A stretch of DNA of 64,000 nt. Source: Flavobacterium sp. (GTDB lineage: Bacteria > Bacteroidota > Bacteroidia > Flavobacteriales > Flavobacteriaceae). Location: assembly GCA_020403245.1 (NCBI GenBank), contig JADBYA010000024.1, forward strand, positions 79,826-143,825, in the 5' to 3' direction. Position 1 is the stretch's first letter. Each line of letters begins with the position of its first letter. Below are positions 17,127 to 24,362 of the stretch, one piece after another. The notes under the pieces are model-generated. The model had not been told where the DNA came from, did not search any database, and saw only the letters and a list, made by a program, of their open reading frames with translations. The position numbers and the translations under genes were made by a program.

Positions 17127-18199
17127 ACCAATAATTTCATTTTACCTTGTAATTCCCAAGCTGTAATGCCCGAAAAATAAGCCGCTTCATTAATAGTAAG
17201 AACTTCTTTTGCTAAACCTAAATACACCAATCGTTTCATTCGTGTTGGTTCTTCTTTACTCCTATATCTTCCTGGTTCATTATTTGGAATATGATAACCT
17301 CTCTTTTTATAGCCCGCATGAAACTTTCTTAAAATAAAATCGTTCAATATTCCTAATCGATGTGCTCTATGAAAAATAGCAGTAAACGATATTCCCCAAC
17401 GCTCTTTTATAATTTCCAACTCTTTTTGATAGAAGTGAAATCGTTGTTTGTGCAACTCTTTTTTTGCCATTTCTTCTGGATACAATACAGCACAAGCGAA
17501 GACATGACATAATTTTTCCTCTTCTGCATGCTTCAAGTCATTTGAGAAAGTCAATGCATGATGTGCCAATTCATGCAATGCAGTAAATCGTTTTCTAACT
17601 ACATCATCATTGGTATTAACACTCTTTTTCAATACAATGATTTTTTTGTCTCCAACTGTAGCTTTCATACCATCAAAAGCATCATTAACTAAAAGATCAA
17701 CAACTTTATAACCTTTATCCTCTAGCATTTCAACAACATCTGGTATAGGATCATATCCTAAATTCCACTCTTCTCGCAGTTTTTTTGCAGCATCTTCGGC
17801 ATCTTCGGCTGTCTTTATTTCTTTGTCAAAAGTAAAATAGTCATACTTCTCATTTAACTGAAGAATATCCTCCAATTCAAAATACCTTTCAAAACAGTCT
17901 TTAGCTTTTTCAATAACAGAAGCCTCTTCAGTCTTAGATAGCTTTGAACTGTATTTTCTAAAATCAATATTTTCAAACTCAACTTTAACACTTGGCACAG
18001 AATAAAAATAATCTACAGAAACATTTAAGGAGTTAGCCAATGCAATTAAAACTTCACTATCCGGCTTCATGATACCTTGCTCATATTTATTCAAAGACTG
18101 CTTACTAACAACGTTATCTAGTTTGTCGGCAAGTCCTTGAAGTGACAAACCAGCCATCTTTCTGGCTGATTGTAGTCTATTTGCAAATACATTTTCCAT
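17123..18199 (-). CDS. XRE HTH + ImmA/IrrE-type metallopeptidase
   Basis: This 358-residue protein joins an N-terminal XRE helix-turn-helix (residues ~7-65; ARKMAGLSLQGLADKL ... SKQSLNKYEQGIMKP) to an ImmA/IrrE peptidase with the zinc motif ALHELAHHALTF near residue 210. Proteins of this build repress genes and are inactivated, or cleave a repressor, under stress or during element excision. It is the first gene of a two-gene unit with a PIN-like toxin and is the likely antitoxin or regulator of that pair. Upstream lies the gene-poor hairpin field; no convincing promoter was identified there. Confidence 0.87.
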   Translation of the reverse strand: MENVFANRLQSARKMAGLSLQGLADKLDNVVSKQSLNKYEQGIMKPDSEVLIALANSLNVSVDYFYSVPSVKVEFENIDFRKYSSKLSKTEEASVIEKAKDCFERYFELEDILQLNEKYDYFTFDKEIKTAEDAEDAAKKLREEWNLGYDPIPDVVEMLEDKGYKVVDLLVNDAFDGMKATVGDKKIIVLKKSVNTNDDVVRKRFTALHELAHHALTFSNDLKHAEEEKLCHVFACAVLYPEEMAKKELHKQRFHFYQKELEIIKERWGISFTAIFHRAHRLGILNDFILRKFHAGYKKRGYHIPNNEPGRYRSKEEPTRMKRLVYLGLAKEVLTINEAAYFSGITAWELQGKMKLLV

Positions 18200-18282
18200 A
18201 ATTAAAGATTTAAACTATCTGTTTGTTGACAAAATTACAAAAAAAATAATATTTGTCAACAAGTATTTTAAAAATAATTATC

Positions 18283-19050
18283 AACATTTCAATTGCCACT
18301 CCTTGCCACCGCTCCAAAAAGTTTTTGTATGCCAGACATTCATGCCTCCGAACAAAATTGTTATAGGCAACAAAAACTTTTCCCAAAGCTTCTTTACATA
18401 ATGTGGCATTATAGGGCAATAAAGAAGTGTATTCCTCCGAAAATAGAGTAGTGATTGCCCCATAATAACATTATGTAAAAAAGCCGCACGGCCAACGCTC
18501 AAAAGCCCCGCTCTAGCCACACATTTTTGGTAGCTTTCCTCGCATCACCCAAGCTACCAAAAACACGTGGCTTCGCGGGTCTTACTTCGTGTTTTCATAA
18601 GAACTTTTGTCCTTTGCTTAAAAGCCTTACTTCAAAGGATGTTATTTCTTTGGTCTTTATCAGCTAACCGCACAAATCGGTAGTGTTTGCATTATATTTT
18701 GAAGTTGCTAATACCATTTCACAACACCTTTTAAACTTTTAAACCCTTAAACATTTAAACCTTCCAAGCAACCTCAAAATAAAAATCATCCGCAAGTGTA
18801 TAGTTTTGATTTGCTCAAGAGACTAATAGTAATTGCTTTTAGTCTTGCCGATGCCTTATTGCTATCAAGAACTTTTAAACTTCTAAACCTTTAAACTTTT
18901 AAACCTTTTTCTGGCATCAGCAAGCCTTAAAAGCAATCAGAAAATAAACTGCCCAGCAAATCAAAACGATACACTTGCTCAACCTCCGCATCAAATTCTT
19001 CCTCAATACTTGAAAGACTTCTCCAACTTTGTACTAGAGATAAAACCTTC
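18283..19050. repeat. Array of long imperfect inverted repeats (hairpin field, left part)
   Basis: No convincing gene lies here. The following inverted repeats were found by pairing arms: 18317-18333 with 18366-18382; 18394-18420 with 18454-18478; 18516-18536 with 18551-18571 (18 of 21 paired); 18691-18709 with 18767-18786; and a nested one, 18792-18815 with 18955-18978 (23 of 24 paired) enclosing 18831-18855 with 18913-18937. Arms are imperfect with small bulges and loops of 15-140 nt, like integron attC sites or other recombination hairpins. TTTAAAC-type repeats lie in some loops. Confidence 0.65.
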
Positions 19051-19074
19051 TCCATTCAATAGATAGCAGAATCA

Positions 19075-19200
19075 AATCCGTGAAAATCAATCAATAGCGA
19101 AGCTATCAAAATCAGTGAAAATCAATCAATAGCGAAGCTATCAAAATCAGTGAAAATCCGCGTTTAGCTTCAGCTAATCTGTTCAATCCGTGTTCCAATA
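19075..19200. repeat. Direct repeat with AGCGAAGCT palindromes, copy 1
   Basis: Contains TCAATAGCGAAGCTATCAAA twice in tandem, then a CCGCGTTTAGCT segment. A shorter second copy lies at 19782-19870. Noncoding. Confidence 0.7.
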
Positions 19201-19204
19201 AAAA

Positions 19205-19750
19205 AGCGGTAGCATTTGCATTGTTTTTTGAAGGTGCTATCCATCTCCGAATCAAAATCAACTAACACTCTATTTCAATTCACTTTCAAGCACCCTCAAA
19301 AATCAAGACGATGTGCCCGTAAGAGTTTCAAATTTCGTGTTCGGATAAAAAGCGTTTATATTGTTTTTTTTGGTTTTTTCATCCGCCCCCAAAATTTGAA
19401 ACACTTACAAGAAAATCCCAACTCCGAACGAGAGCAAACCGGTCTTCGATTGAAATTTTCTCTAACATCTTATAAAATCGGAAGTATTTGCATTGTTTTT
19501 TGAAGGTGCTTGTGGCATTTCATAACAACTTTTAAACTCTTAAACCTTTAAACTTTTAAACTATCCTTAGCACCCTCTAAAATCAAAAAGTGCCAGCAAG
19601 AGTTTCAAATTTCGTGTTCGGATAAAAAAGCGTTAATATTTTTTTGGTTTTTTTTATCCGCCCCCAAAATTGGAAACCCTTGCAAGACGAACCCAACTCC
19701 GAACGAGAGTAAACCGTCCTTCGAAACAAAATCTATTTTATACAAAGCGG
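19205..19750. repeat. Tandem duplication of a ~272-bp hairpin unit
   Basis: Two copies in direct order. Each has hairpin A (19221-19238 with 19289-19306; 19493-19510 with 19569-19586) and hairpin B (19322-19350 with 19380-19405; 19595-19629 with 19651-19686). Hairpin B carries GTTTCAAATTT...TTCGGATAAAA opposite ATCCGCCCCCAAAA and ends before CCAACTCCGAACGAGAG. The copies are offset by 272-273 bp and differ mainly in the loop of hairpin A, where the second copy holds a TTTAAAC repeat. ORFs called across this region simply translate the repeat. Confidence 0.75.
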
Positions 19751-19781
19751 TGTTAGATAAAAAATGATAGCAGAAATAAAT

Positions 19782-19870
19782 CCGTGAAAATCAAACAATA
19801 GCGAAGCTATCAAAATCAGTGAAAATCCGCGTTTAGCTTTAGCTAATCCGTTCAATCCGCGTTCCAATAA
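19782..19870. repeat. Direct repeat with AGCGAAGCT palindromes, copy 2
   Basis: Second, shorter copy of the 19075-19200 repeat, with a single AATAGCGAAGCTATC unit before the CCGCGTTTAGCT segment. Confidence 0.7.
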
Positions 19871-19947
19871 AGAAACGTTAAACTTTCCACTCCGAATCAA
19901 AAAAAATAAAATAAAAAAAAAGAGAGCAAAGTTAAGTTCCGGGTTAT

Positions 19948-20087
19948 CAAAAAAGCAAGTTCAAGCCCTGAGGGTTTTTTAAAAAATCTCCACCACCCAT
20001 CCATCTCCGAATCACGATTTATCTATCTCTGCTTTTCATAAGACGTTTAGGGGTGGTAGTATTTTTTAAAAAAAACTTGCTTTTTTG
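19948..20087. repeat. Long imperfect inverted repeat (right end of hairpin field)
   Basis: Arms 19948-19961 plus 19975-19998 pair with 20051-20087 (CAAAAAAGCAAGTT... / ...AACTTGCTTTTTTG, and TTTTTTAAAAAAT...CCACCACCC / GGGTGGTAGTATTTTTTAAA). The left arm carries a 13-nt bulge. The design matches the other hairpins of the field. Confidence 0.6.
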
Positions 20088-20192
20088 AAACCCTCCACTT
20101 GACGTCAGTGCTTTCTTTTTTTTTCTTTTTTTCTTTTCAAAAAATTTTATGGGAAAAGTGTGTCTAGTCAGTAATTCTTTAAACGCCACGTT

Positions 20193-20615
20193 ATGATAAA
20201 TTTTAAAATGAAACACCACCGAACTGGGGAAACCTACTCAAGCCCTCATTTTTTCATTCTCAACAAGGGAATGAACACAGGGAAACCTCTCAATGAACCA
20301 TGCCCAAACTGCTTTGTAATTCTTTTGTATTGCTCCGAAGATTGCGAACACATGAAAGCCATTATTTCATCACTTTGGAGAATAAAATTTTGGCATCAGT
20401 TTTTAATCGGTTCCGTGATACCTTACATCAGAATCCATGATTTTACAAAAAACCTGATGCTAAAATCCAATGAAATAATGCAAGATTTTGAGCAACACAA
20501 AAAAGATATCGCAACCCTCAAATTGTTGGAGCAAAAAGAGGACCAATTTCACAAAAACATCAACCTCATAAATGACCTCAGAAGGGTTATTTTATACCGG
20601 TACTATAAAAGGTAA
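20193..20615 (+). CDS. DUF6943-like protein
   Basis: This 140-residue protein begins MINFKMKHHRTG and contains HFFILNKGMNTGKPL and NEPCPNCFVILL, followed by ALWR-like SSLWRIKFWHQFLIGSVIPY. This set of motifs matches what I remember of the DUF6943 family, small proteins common in Bacteroidota mobile elements; the number should be confirmed. A CPNC pair may bind metal. No signal peptide is seen and the function is unknown. A good terminator follows 13 bp downstream, so the gene is a single unit directly after the hairpin field. Confidence 0.75.
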   Translation: MINFKMKHHRTGETYSSPHFFILNKGMNTGKPLNEPCPNCFVILLYCSEDCEHMKAIISSLWRIKFWHQFLIGSVIPYIRIHDFTKNLMLKSNEIMQDFEQHKKDIATLKLLEQKEDQFHKNINLINDLRRVILYRYYKR

Positions 20616-20628
20616 ATTTCACCCAAAA

Positions 20629-20662
20629 AAACAGCCTAATCGAGAGAATAGGCTGTTTTATT
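20629..20662 (+). terminator. Rho-independent terminator
   Basis: AAACAGCCTA / TAGGCTGTTT with a 10-nt loop, then TATTTTG. It ends the DUF6943-like gene. Confidence 0.8.
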
Positions 20663-20766
20663 TTGTTGATAACCGTAAATTTTGTTAATATTCTATCCGC
20701 ACAAAATCCATCAAAATTGATTTAAAAAAGTATTTTTGAAAAAAAGTAAAGCTTAAACGCGAAGGT

Positions 20767-21087
20767 ATGGAACACGAAATGATAGGCACTTGCAACACAT
20801 GCAGTTACTCCAAAAGATTTAAATTTGGAGGAGGTCGCCTTAAATTTCAAAATGTGTGTTTAGGTCCGGCGATTAATACCAAAACCGGGAAGTTGGAAAC
20901 CATAAATTATAAAATGTTTGACCCAATGGTTTACAAAATTTACACAGACGCTGAACTGCAATCAGAGCTACCTGAATACTTGAAAAAATTCAAATCTGGA
21001 AATTTCACCATTAATCCAACCGGCAACTTTTGCCCATCTTGCCACAAAAAAACACTTGATTTCTCTATTAAAGTTAAAGTAGAATAA
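20767..21087 (+). CDS. Uncharacterised zinc-ribbon-like protein
   Basis: This 106-residue protein has CNTCSYSKRFKFGGG near the N-terminus and CPSCHKK near the C-terminus, two CxxC knuckles that could bind one zinc ion. The middle is charged and lacks membrane segments. No known family is recognised. A 150-bp gap with a likely independent promoter separates it from the DUF6943-like gene, and a terminator follows at once. It may bind nucleic acid or protein. Confidence 0.6.
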   Translation: MEHEMIGTCNTCSYSKRFKFGGGRLKFQNVCLGPAINTKTGKLETINYKMFDPMVYKIYTDAELQSELPEYLKKFKSGNFTINPTGNFCPSCHKKTLDFSIKVKVE

Positions 21088-21088
21088 A

Positions 21089-21121
21089 AAAGCCCATTCC
21101 TTTCGGTTTGGGCTTTCGTTT
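21089..21121 (+). terminator. Rho-independent terminator
   Basis: AAAGCCCA / TGGGCTTT (21089-21096 with 21109-21116) plus a T-rich tail follow the zinc-ribbon gene. Confidence 0.7.
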
Positions 21122-21157
21122 TGTTTAACTCAAAGGTCACCACAACTAGAGTTAAAC

Positions 21158-21337
21158 TTATTTTTTGTGCTTCTTGCAAAGGTACTTGAGAAATACCGAA
21201 ATTGAGAAACTCACCACAGCTCCAACAGCAGCTAAAACAACTGTTTTTATCAAATCTTCTGAGTTCAAATTCGGCACGATACTCAAAAAAGTACCTCCGG
21301 CAGTGCCAACTATCGTTGAATTAGTGTGGCTGCTCAT
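21158..21337 (-). CDS. Small membrane protein (fourth gene of minus-strand cassette)
   Basis: I chose the ATG at 21337 (59 residues, MSSHTNSTIVGTAGGTFLSI); a TTG at 21346 is an alternative. One hydrophobic helix lies at about residues 31-50, followed by a basic tail KYLCKKHKK. The gene overlaps the preceding 73-residue gene by 17 bp. Size, glycine-rich N-terminus and basic tail recall phage holins, but no family is recognised. Confidence 0.65.
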   Translation of the reverse strand: MSSHTNSTIVGTAGGTFLSIVPNLNSEDLIKTVVLAAVGAVVSFSISVFLKYLCKKHKK

Positions 21338-21542
21338 TGTTCTCAACAGTCAACTGACTTACAGCCGAGATAACCCCACCAGCAACAGCCACATAACCTC
21401 CGACTGTGGTGATGATTACCGGTAAAGCAACCGGAGCAGTCACAACTGCTGTACCAACTGTGGCCAATGCCAATCCAATAGTTCGAAGCACTTTAAAAAA
21501 CTTTGGTGTGGGAGCTTTCGCTCGCTCTACAATTTTATTCAT
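21321..21542 (-). CDS. Small membrane protein with glycine/valine-rich helices
   Basis: The 73-residue protein starts MNKIVERAKAPTPKFFKVLR, a basic amphipathic start, followed by two small-residue-rich hydrophobic segments (about 22-42 and 45-62). It is the third gene of the minus-strand cassette, 29 bp after the DUF5675-like gene. The small-residue packing suggests an oligomeric membrane protein. Function unknown. Confidence 0.65.
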   Translation of the reverse strand: MNKIVERAKAPTPKFFKVLRTIGLALATVGTAVVTAPVALPVIITTVGGYVAVAGGVISAVSQLTVENNEQPH

Positions 21543-21571
21543 AATCCAATCCTTTTTGTCCTTTTCAGGAA

Positions 21572-21982
21572 CTATTGTACAATTAATTCGATACTTTCCT
21601 TACTGTCAAGGGCTTTATAAACAATATCTCTTAACTTAGTAAATGCTATTCGAGACATCAAACCAAGTCCGGGTCCGGAAAGTTTAGTAACAGGAGCAAT
21701 ACACCCTTGCAATTCCTTTTGGGCATTGTTAGCAGGATGAAAAAGAATAAACTTTCTACTCGGTACATCCATTACTTCCAAATGCCATTTGTACTTTGCA
21801 CTGTATCGCTTTCTAATAAAATATTTCCCCTCAGGAATACAGGAAACCTTCGTTTCGTTCATTTTCCAAGGCAATTCAATAGTGTAACAAATAAATTTGC
21901 CTTCGCATTCGAGTTTACCATTTGTTCCTTCAGGGAAATAAGTTCTAGTTAAAAATAAAACCATACTAAATTTTGATTTCAA
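21572..21982 (-). CDS. DUF5675-like protein
   Basis: This 136-residue protein has LTRTYFPEGTNGKL, TIELPWKMN, SCIPEGKYFIRKRYS, FILFHPANN and LQGCIAP. This ordered set matches my memory of DUF5675, a small family found in phages and Bacteroidota, often beside lysis or holin-like genes. The GKY, HPAN and GCI blocks, with a conserved His and Cys, look like a catalytic or metal-binding site, a layout also seen in L,D-transpeptidases. It lies 15 bp after the 251-residue gene and precedes two small membrane proteins. Confidence 0.75.
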   Translation of the reverse strand: MKSKFSMVLFLTRTYFPEGTNGKLECEGKFICYTIELPWKMNETKVSCIPEGKYFIRKRYSAKYKWHLEVMDVPSRKFILFHPANNAQKELQGCIAPVTKLSGPGLGLMSRIAFTKLRDIVYKALDSKESIELIVQ

Positions 21983-21997
21983 ATTTCTAACTTAAGA

Positions 21998-22753
21998 TTA
22001 CAAGCCGCTTACTTGTACCAATGAAAGAGGGTTAAACGCTCCGTTTTTCAACGAATACATTTGCCCATTCACTTCCTGATAAAACTCTAATCCAAGTGCT
22101 AAAAACAAAGGTTTAGTACTGTTAGGCGTAACAGTATTTACCTGGTTAATAGCCACCGTTGGAACAGCATTCCATGGCAAAATAGCTGTTTCAGAGTTTT
22201 GAACCACAAATGTCTCTTCCTCAAAATCAACCTCAGCTCCTGCAGAAATGATTTTAAAATGAGTAGTTCCGGAAGGTGCTGCAATCATGTTTGATGGAAC
22301 AAACGGAGCCAACGTAACAGAGATTTCTCCCGTTACTCGGTCAATAGCTCCAACAAACGGTGCAAACAAGCTCGTTCCAAGCTTTCCTCGAATATTAAAT
22401 TCGAATCCGGCCAATAATTCCGCTTCTCCATCAATCACATTACGCAAACCTCTTTCATTTACCGCATCCGCCTGAATGACTTTAACCATTTGCTGCGTCA
22501 ATCGACTCACCATTCTGCTATCAGCAGAGTTTAAAAGCAAGGCTCTCAAAGCAGTTCTGAGAATCTTTCCGGCCTTGCCTGCCCTTCCAAACTCAGCACC
22601 ATTCTCCCGAGTTCTTTGAAACGCAGGATCACTCGCAATTCTACTGGCATCAATACCACCCTTTTCTCTCGCTAAATGGCCATCTTGAGTTTTATAAAAG
22701 GTAATATCCCCGATAGTACCTTTCAACTTAATTATGCCCTTCTGTCTAGCCAT
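21998..22753 (-). CDS. Conserved hypothetical protein, first gene of minus-strand cassette
   Basis: The 251-residue protein begins MARQKGIIKLKGTIGDITFY and has DPAFQRTRENGAEFGRAGKA near residues 42-61. The second half is beta-rich with PxVPSNMIA and FLALGLEFYQE. I recall similar proteins in flavobacterial genomes, always hypothetical. The N-terminal G-x-IG-x-hydrophobic-x-Y pattern and the TRENG helix are partly reminiscent of DUF6266-type proteins. No signal peptide. It probably forms an operon with the DUF5675-like and two membrane-protein genes (gaps 15 and 29 bp, then a 17-bp overlap). Confidence 0.7.
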   Translation of the reverse strand: MARQKGIIKLKGTIGDITFYKTQDGHLAREKGGIDASRIASDPAFQRTRENGAEFGRAGKAGKILRTALRALLLNSADSRMVSRLTQQMVKVIQADAVNERGLRNVIDGEAELLAGFEFNIRGKLGTSLFAPFVGAIDRVTGEISVTLAPFVPSNMIAAPSGTTHFKIISAGAEVDFEEETFVVQNSETAILPWNAVPTVAINQVNTVTPNSTKPLFLALGLEFYQEVNGQMYSLKNGAFNPLSLVQVSGL

Positions 22754-23031
22754 AACTTCAAAATTTTGTTAAACATTTGGTTTGCCTAAACAAACCGCTC
22801 ACGACTCCATCATTCCAAATTTTGTTGCAACAGTTTCAAATGATCATCACAAAGATTACAACTCATTTTGCCAAAAAAAAACCACAAGTGTACCATATGT
22901 CCGAAATAGACACAAGTGTCCAAAACAAGCATAAAAACAAACGAATTCAGTTAAAAAATTATAAGTAAATTGCAAAAGATTTTCTGCAAGTCAGAAGAAA
23001 GTCAAAGCCCAATCAAAGGCATGGATAAAGT

Positions 23032-23235
23032 ATGAAAACGAATAGTCATAGAGTCTGCATCTATCCAAAAGACATACAACGCATAACCGGTAAAAGTTAT
23101 CGTCAAAGTACCAGATTGATGCAAAAGATAAAGAAAGAACTAAACAAACTGGATAATGAGTTCCTAACAATCGAAGAATTCTGTACCTACACAGGAATCA
23201 AATATGAACAAGTTACCCATTTAATAATAGGATAA
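23032..23235 (+). CDS. Small helical DNA-binding-like protein
   Basis: This 67-residue protein contains YPKDIQRITGKSYRQSTRLM and EEFCTYTGIKYEQV, two helix pairs that read like winged-helix or excisionase-type DNA contacts. I recall close relatives in flavobacterial accessory regions. It is divergent from the minus-strand cassette and may control it or element mobility. No partner lies downstream. Confidence 0.65.
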   Translation: MKTNSHRVCIYPKDIQRITGKSYRQSTRLMQKIKKELNKLDNEFLTIEEFCTYTGIKYEQVTHLIIG

Positions 23236-23571
23236 ATTTTGAATCCATAATTGATAAAAATTATCCTAAAGGTATTTCTAAGCAGTTCAGAAACTAGTTC
23301 ATTTTTTAAACTAAATATTTTTAAATCTTAGTATAAATCATTAAATTTACATCATACGATTTATACTAATTTGAATAGATAAAAAAGGTGCTAAAATCGG
23401 TTACCCTAAACAAGTCACCCTTTGGAACACCTTTGATAATGGGAGTTAACAAATTTGGACGCATTCTCTCCGACTCCACAAAAATAAAAACCTCGTTACC
23501 AAAGGCAAACGAGGTTTTTTTATTCGCTTTTTTTTACTCTGCAAAATTTAGGTTTTTATCATCAATCAACA
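23236..23571. other. Intergenic region at right edge of first island
   Basis: No gene is seen. It contains AT-rich sequence and, at 23457-23479, GGACGCATTCTCTCCGACTC followed by CAC, which resembles the 3' end of a tRNA or tmRNA without the GGTTCGA loop, then a terminator at 23488-23518. It may mark the right boundary of the accessory block. Confidence 0.3.
23488..23520 (+). terminator. Rho-independent terminator-like hairpin
   Basis: AAACCTCGTT...AACGAGGTTT followed by T7. No gene is recognised directly upstream on the plus strand, so it may end an unrecognised RNA. Confidence 0.65.
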
Positions 23572-24078
23572 TTATAACTTCATTTTGACAATCTTACTTT
23601 CATCAATTCCATATCCTTCAATAACAGCGTTGTAATCTTCATGATTTATTGGTTTTTTATTACCAAAAAATACTGGAATAACTACTACTCTAAATACTTG
23701 ATTTAATCTAAAATTTGGATTTACACTTGGAAGATTAAACCCTTCTAAAAAAACTTGAGTATCGAAACGTGTAAAATCAAAATCATATCTTAAGTCTAAG
23801 GTTCCATCTGGAAAGAAATAAGTCTCGGGCAATAATTTCCACACATCTTCCCCTTGAAAAACTCCTGATAAACGATAAACTAAAGCCATATCCGAATTAA
23901 AAATTGGACGAGGAAAAGTCAATACTACTGAGTAATTATTGGGCACAAAATTCACATTGCTGTATTCAAATACTTGACTAATCGTATCGTTATCAATACC
24001 ATTGTTGTCTTCGTTTACCGTACAACTTTGTAGCGTTATCATCCCGATAAATGCTAATACTAAAGTAATTTTTTTCAT
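23572..24078 (-). CDS. Lipoprotein, conserved flavobacterial hypothetical
   Basis: I chose the ATG at 24078 (168 residues), because it gives a clean lipoprotein signal: MKKITLVLAFIGMITLQSC with the lipobox cysteine at 19. The longer frame from 24246 runs backwards through a palindromic repeat and a divergent gene's promoter. The mature part has RLSGVFQGEDVWKLLPETYF and an aromatic C-terminus. I recall relatives widely present in Flavobacterium with no function. Likely located in the inner leaflet of the outer membrane or in the periplasm. Confidence 0.8.
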   Translation of the reverse strand: MKKITLVLAFIGMITLQSCTVNEDNNGIDNDTISQVFEYSNVNFVPNNYSVVLTFPRPIFNSDMALVYRLSGVFQGEDVWKLLPETYFFPDGTLDLRYDFDFTRFDTQVFLEGFNLPSVNPNFRLNQVFRVVVIPVFFGNKKPINHEDYNAVIEGYGIDESKIVKMKL

Positions 24079-24095
24079 AATATTTTTTTTTAAGA

Positions 24096-24111
24096 CCTGT
24101 CTGCCGACAGG
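24096..24111. repeat. CCTGTC-TGCC-GACAGG palindromic repeat
   Basis: A short hairpin upstream of the lipoprotein start. Related CCTGYC...GRCAGG repeats are common in flavobacterial gaps; read in one frame they give the tell-tale LPVGRQ peptide. Confidence 0.55.
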
Positions 24112-24174
24112 AAGGTTAATGATGTTTAAATGTAACCAATATTGATGCCAAAGTTTCATTTTATTTAAAATTTG

Positions 24175-24182
24175 TACTTTTG
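24175..24182 (+). promoter_or_regulatory. -7 box TACTTTTG of the 46-residue gene
   Basis: Perfect match to the Bacteroidota TAnnTTTG box, ending 4 nt before the ATG, so the transcript should be leaderless or nearly so. No clear -33 TTG. Confidence 0.5.
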
Positions 24183-24186
24183 ACCC

Positions 24187-24327
24187 ATGGGACGAAATAA
24201 CGAAAAAAATATCAAAGCACATAACGACAAACTGCACAAAGCGCAAGTTAAAGCAAAAGCAAAAAAAAGAGCTCGCGAAGAATTGCGCAAAGCTATTTTG
24301 AAAAAGTTCAATGAAACTAAAGAATAG
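24187..24327 (+). CDS. Small highly basic protein, 46 residues
   Basis: Begins MGRNNEKNIKAHNDKLHKAQ and is nearly all Lys, Arg, Ala and Glu in one long predicted helix. A consensus -7 box lies right before the ATG. It is divergent from the lipoprotein gene. The composition suggests an RNA- or ribosome-associated protein. No family is recognised by name. Confidence 0.65.
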   Translation: MGRNNEKNIKAHNDKLHKAQVKAKAKKRAREELRKAILKKFNETKE

Positions 24328-24362
24328 TTTTGATTATCAAATACTATTCTCTTCTTTTTTAA

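Noticed and set aside
18210..18520. Two minus-strand ORFs (69 and 79 codons) upstream of the XRE-ImmA gene
   Set aside because: They run through hairpin arms and overlap one another in different frames without recognisable domains.
19216..19503. 95-codon ORF in the hairpin field
   Set aside because: It covers one unit of the 272-bp tandem duplication and the second copy is not open in the same way.
18283..20090. CRISPR array
   Set aside because: Repeats are few, unequal in spacing and palindromic over long arms; there are no regular spacers or cas genes.
20019..20219. 66-codon minus-strand ORF with a lysine run
   Set aside because: It lies across the inverted repeat and low-complexity A/T runs and overlaps the start of the DUF6943-like gene.
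22777..22968. 63-codon plus-strand ORF
   Set aside because: Low-complexity lysine-rich sequence in the divergent promoter gap; no motif or terminator.
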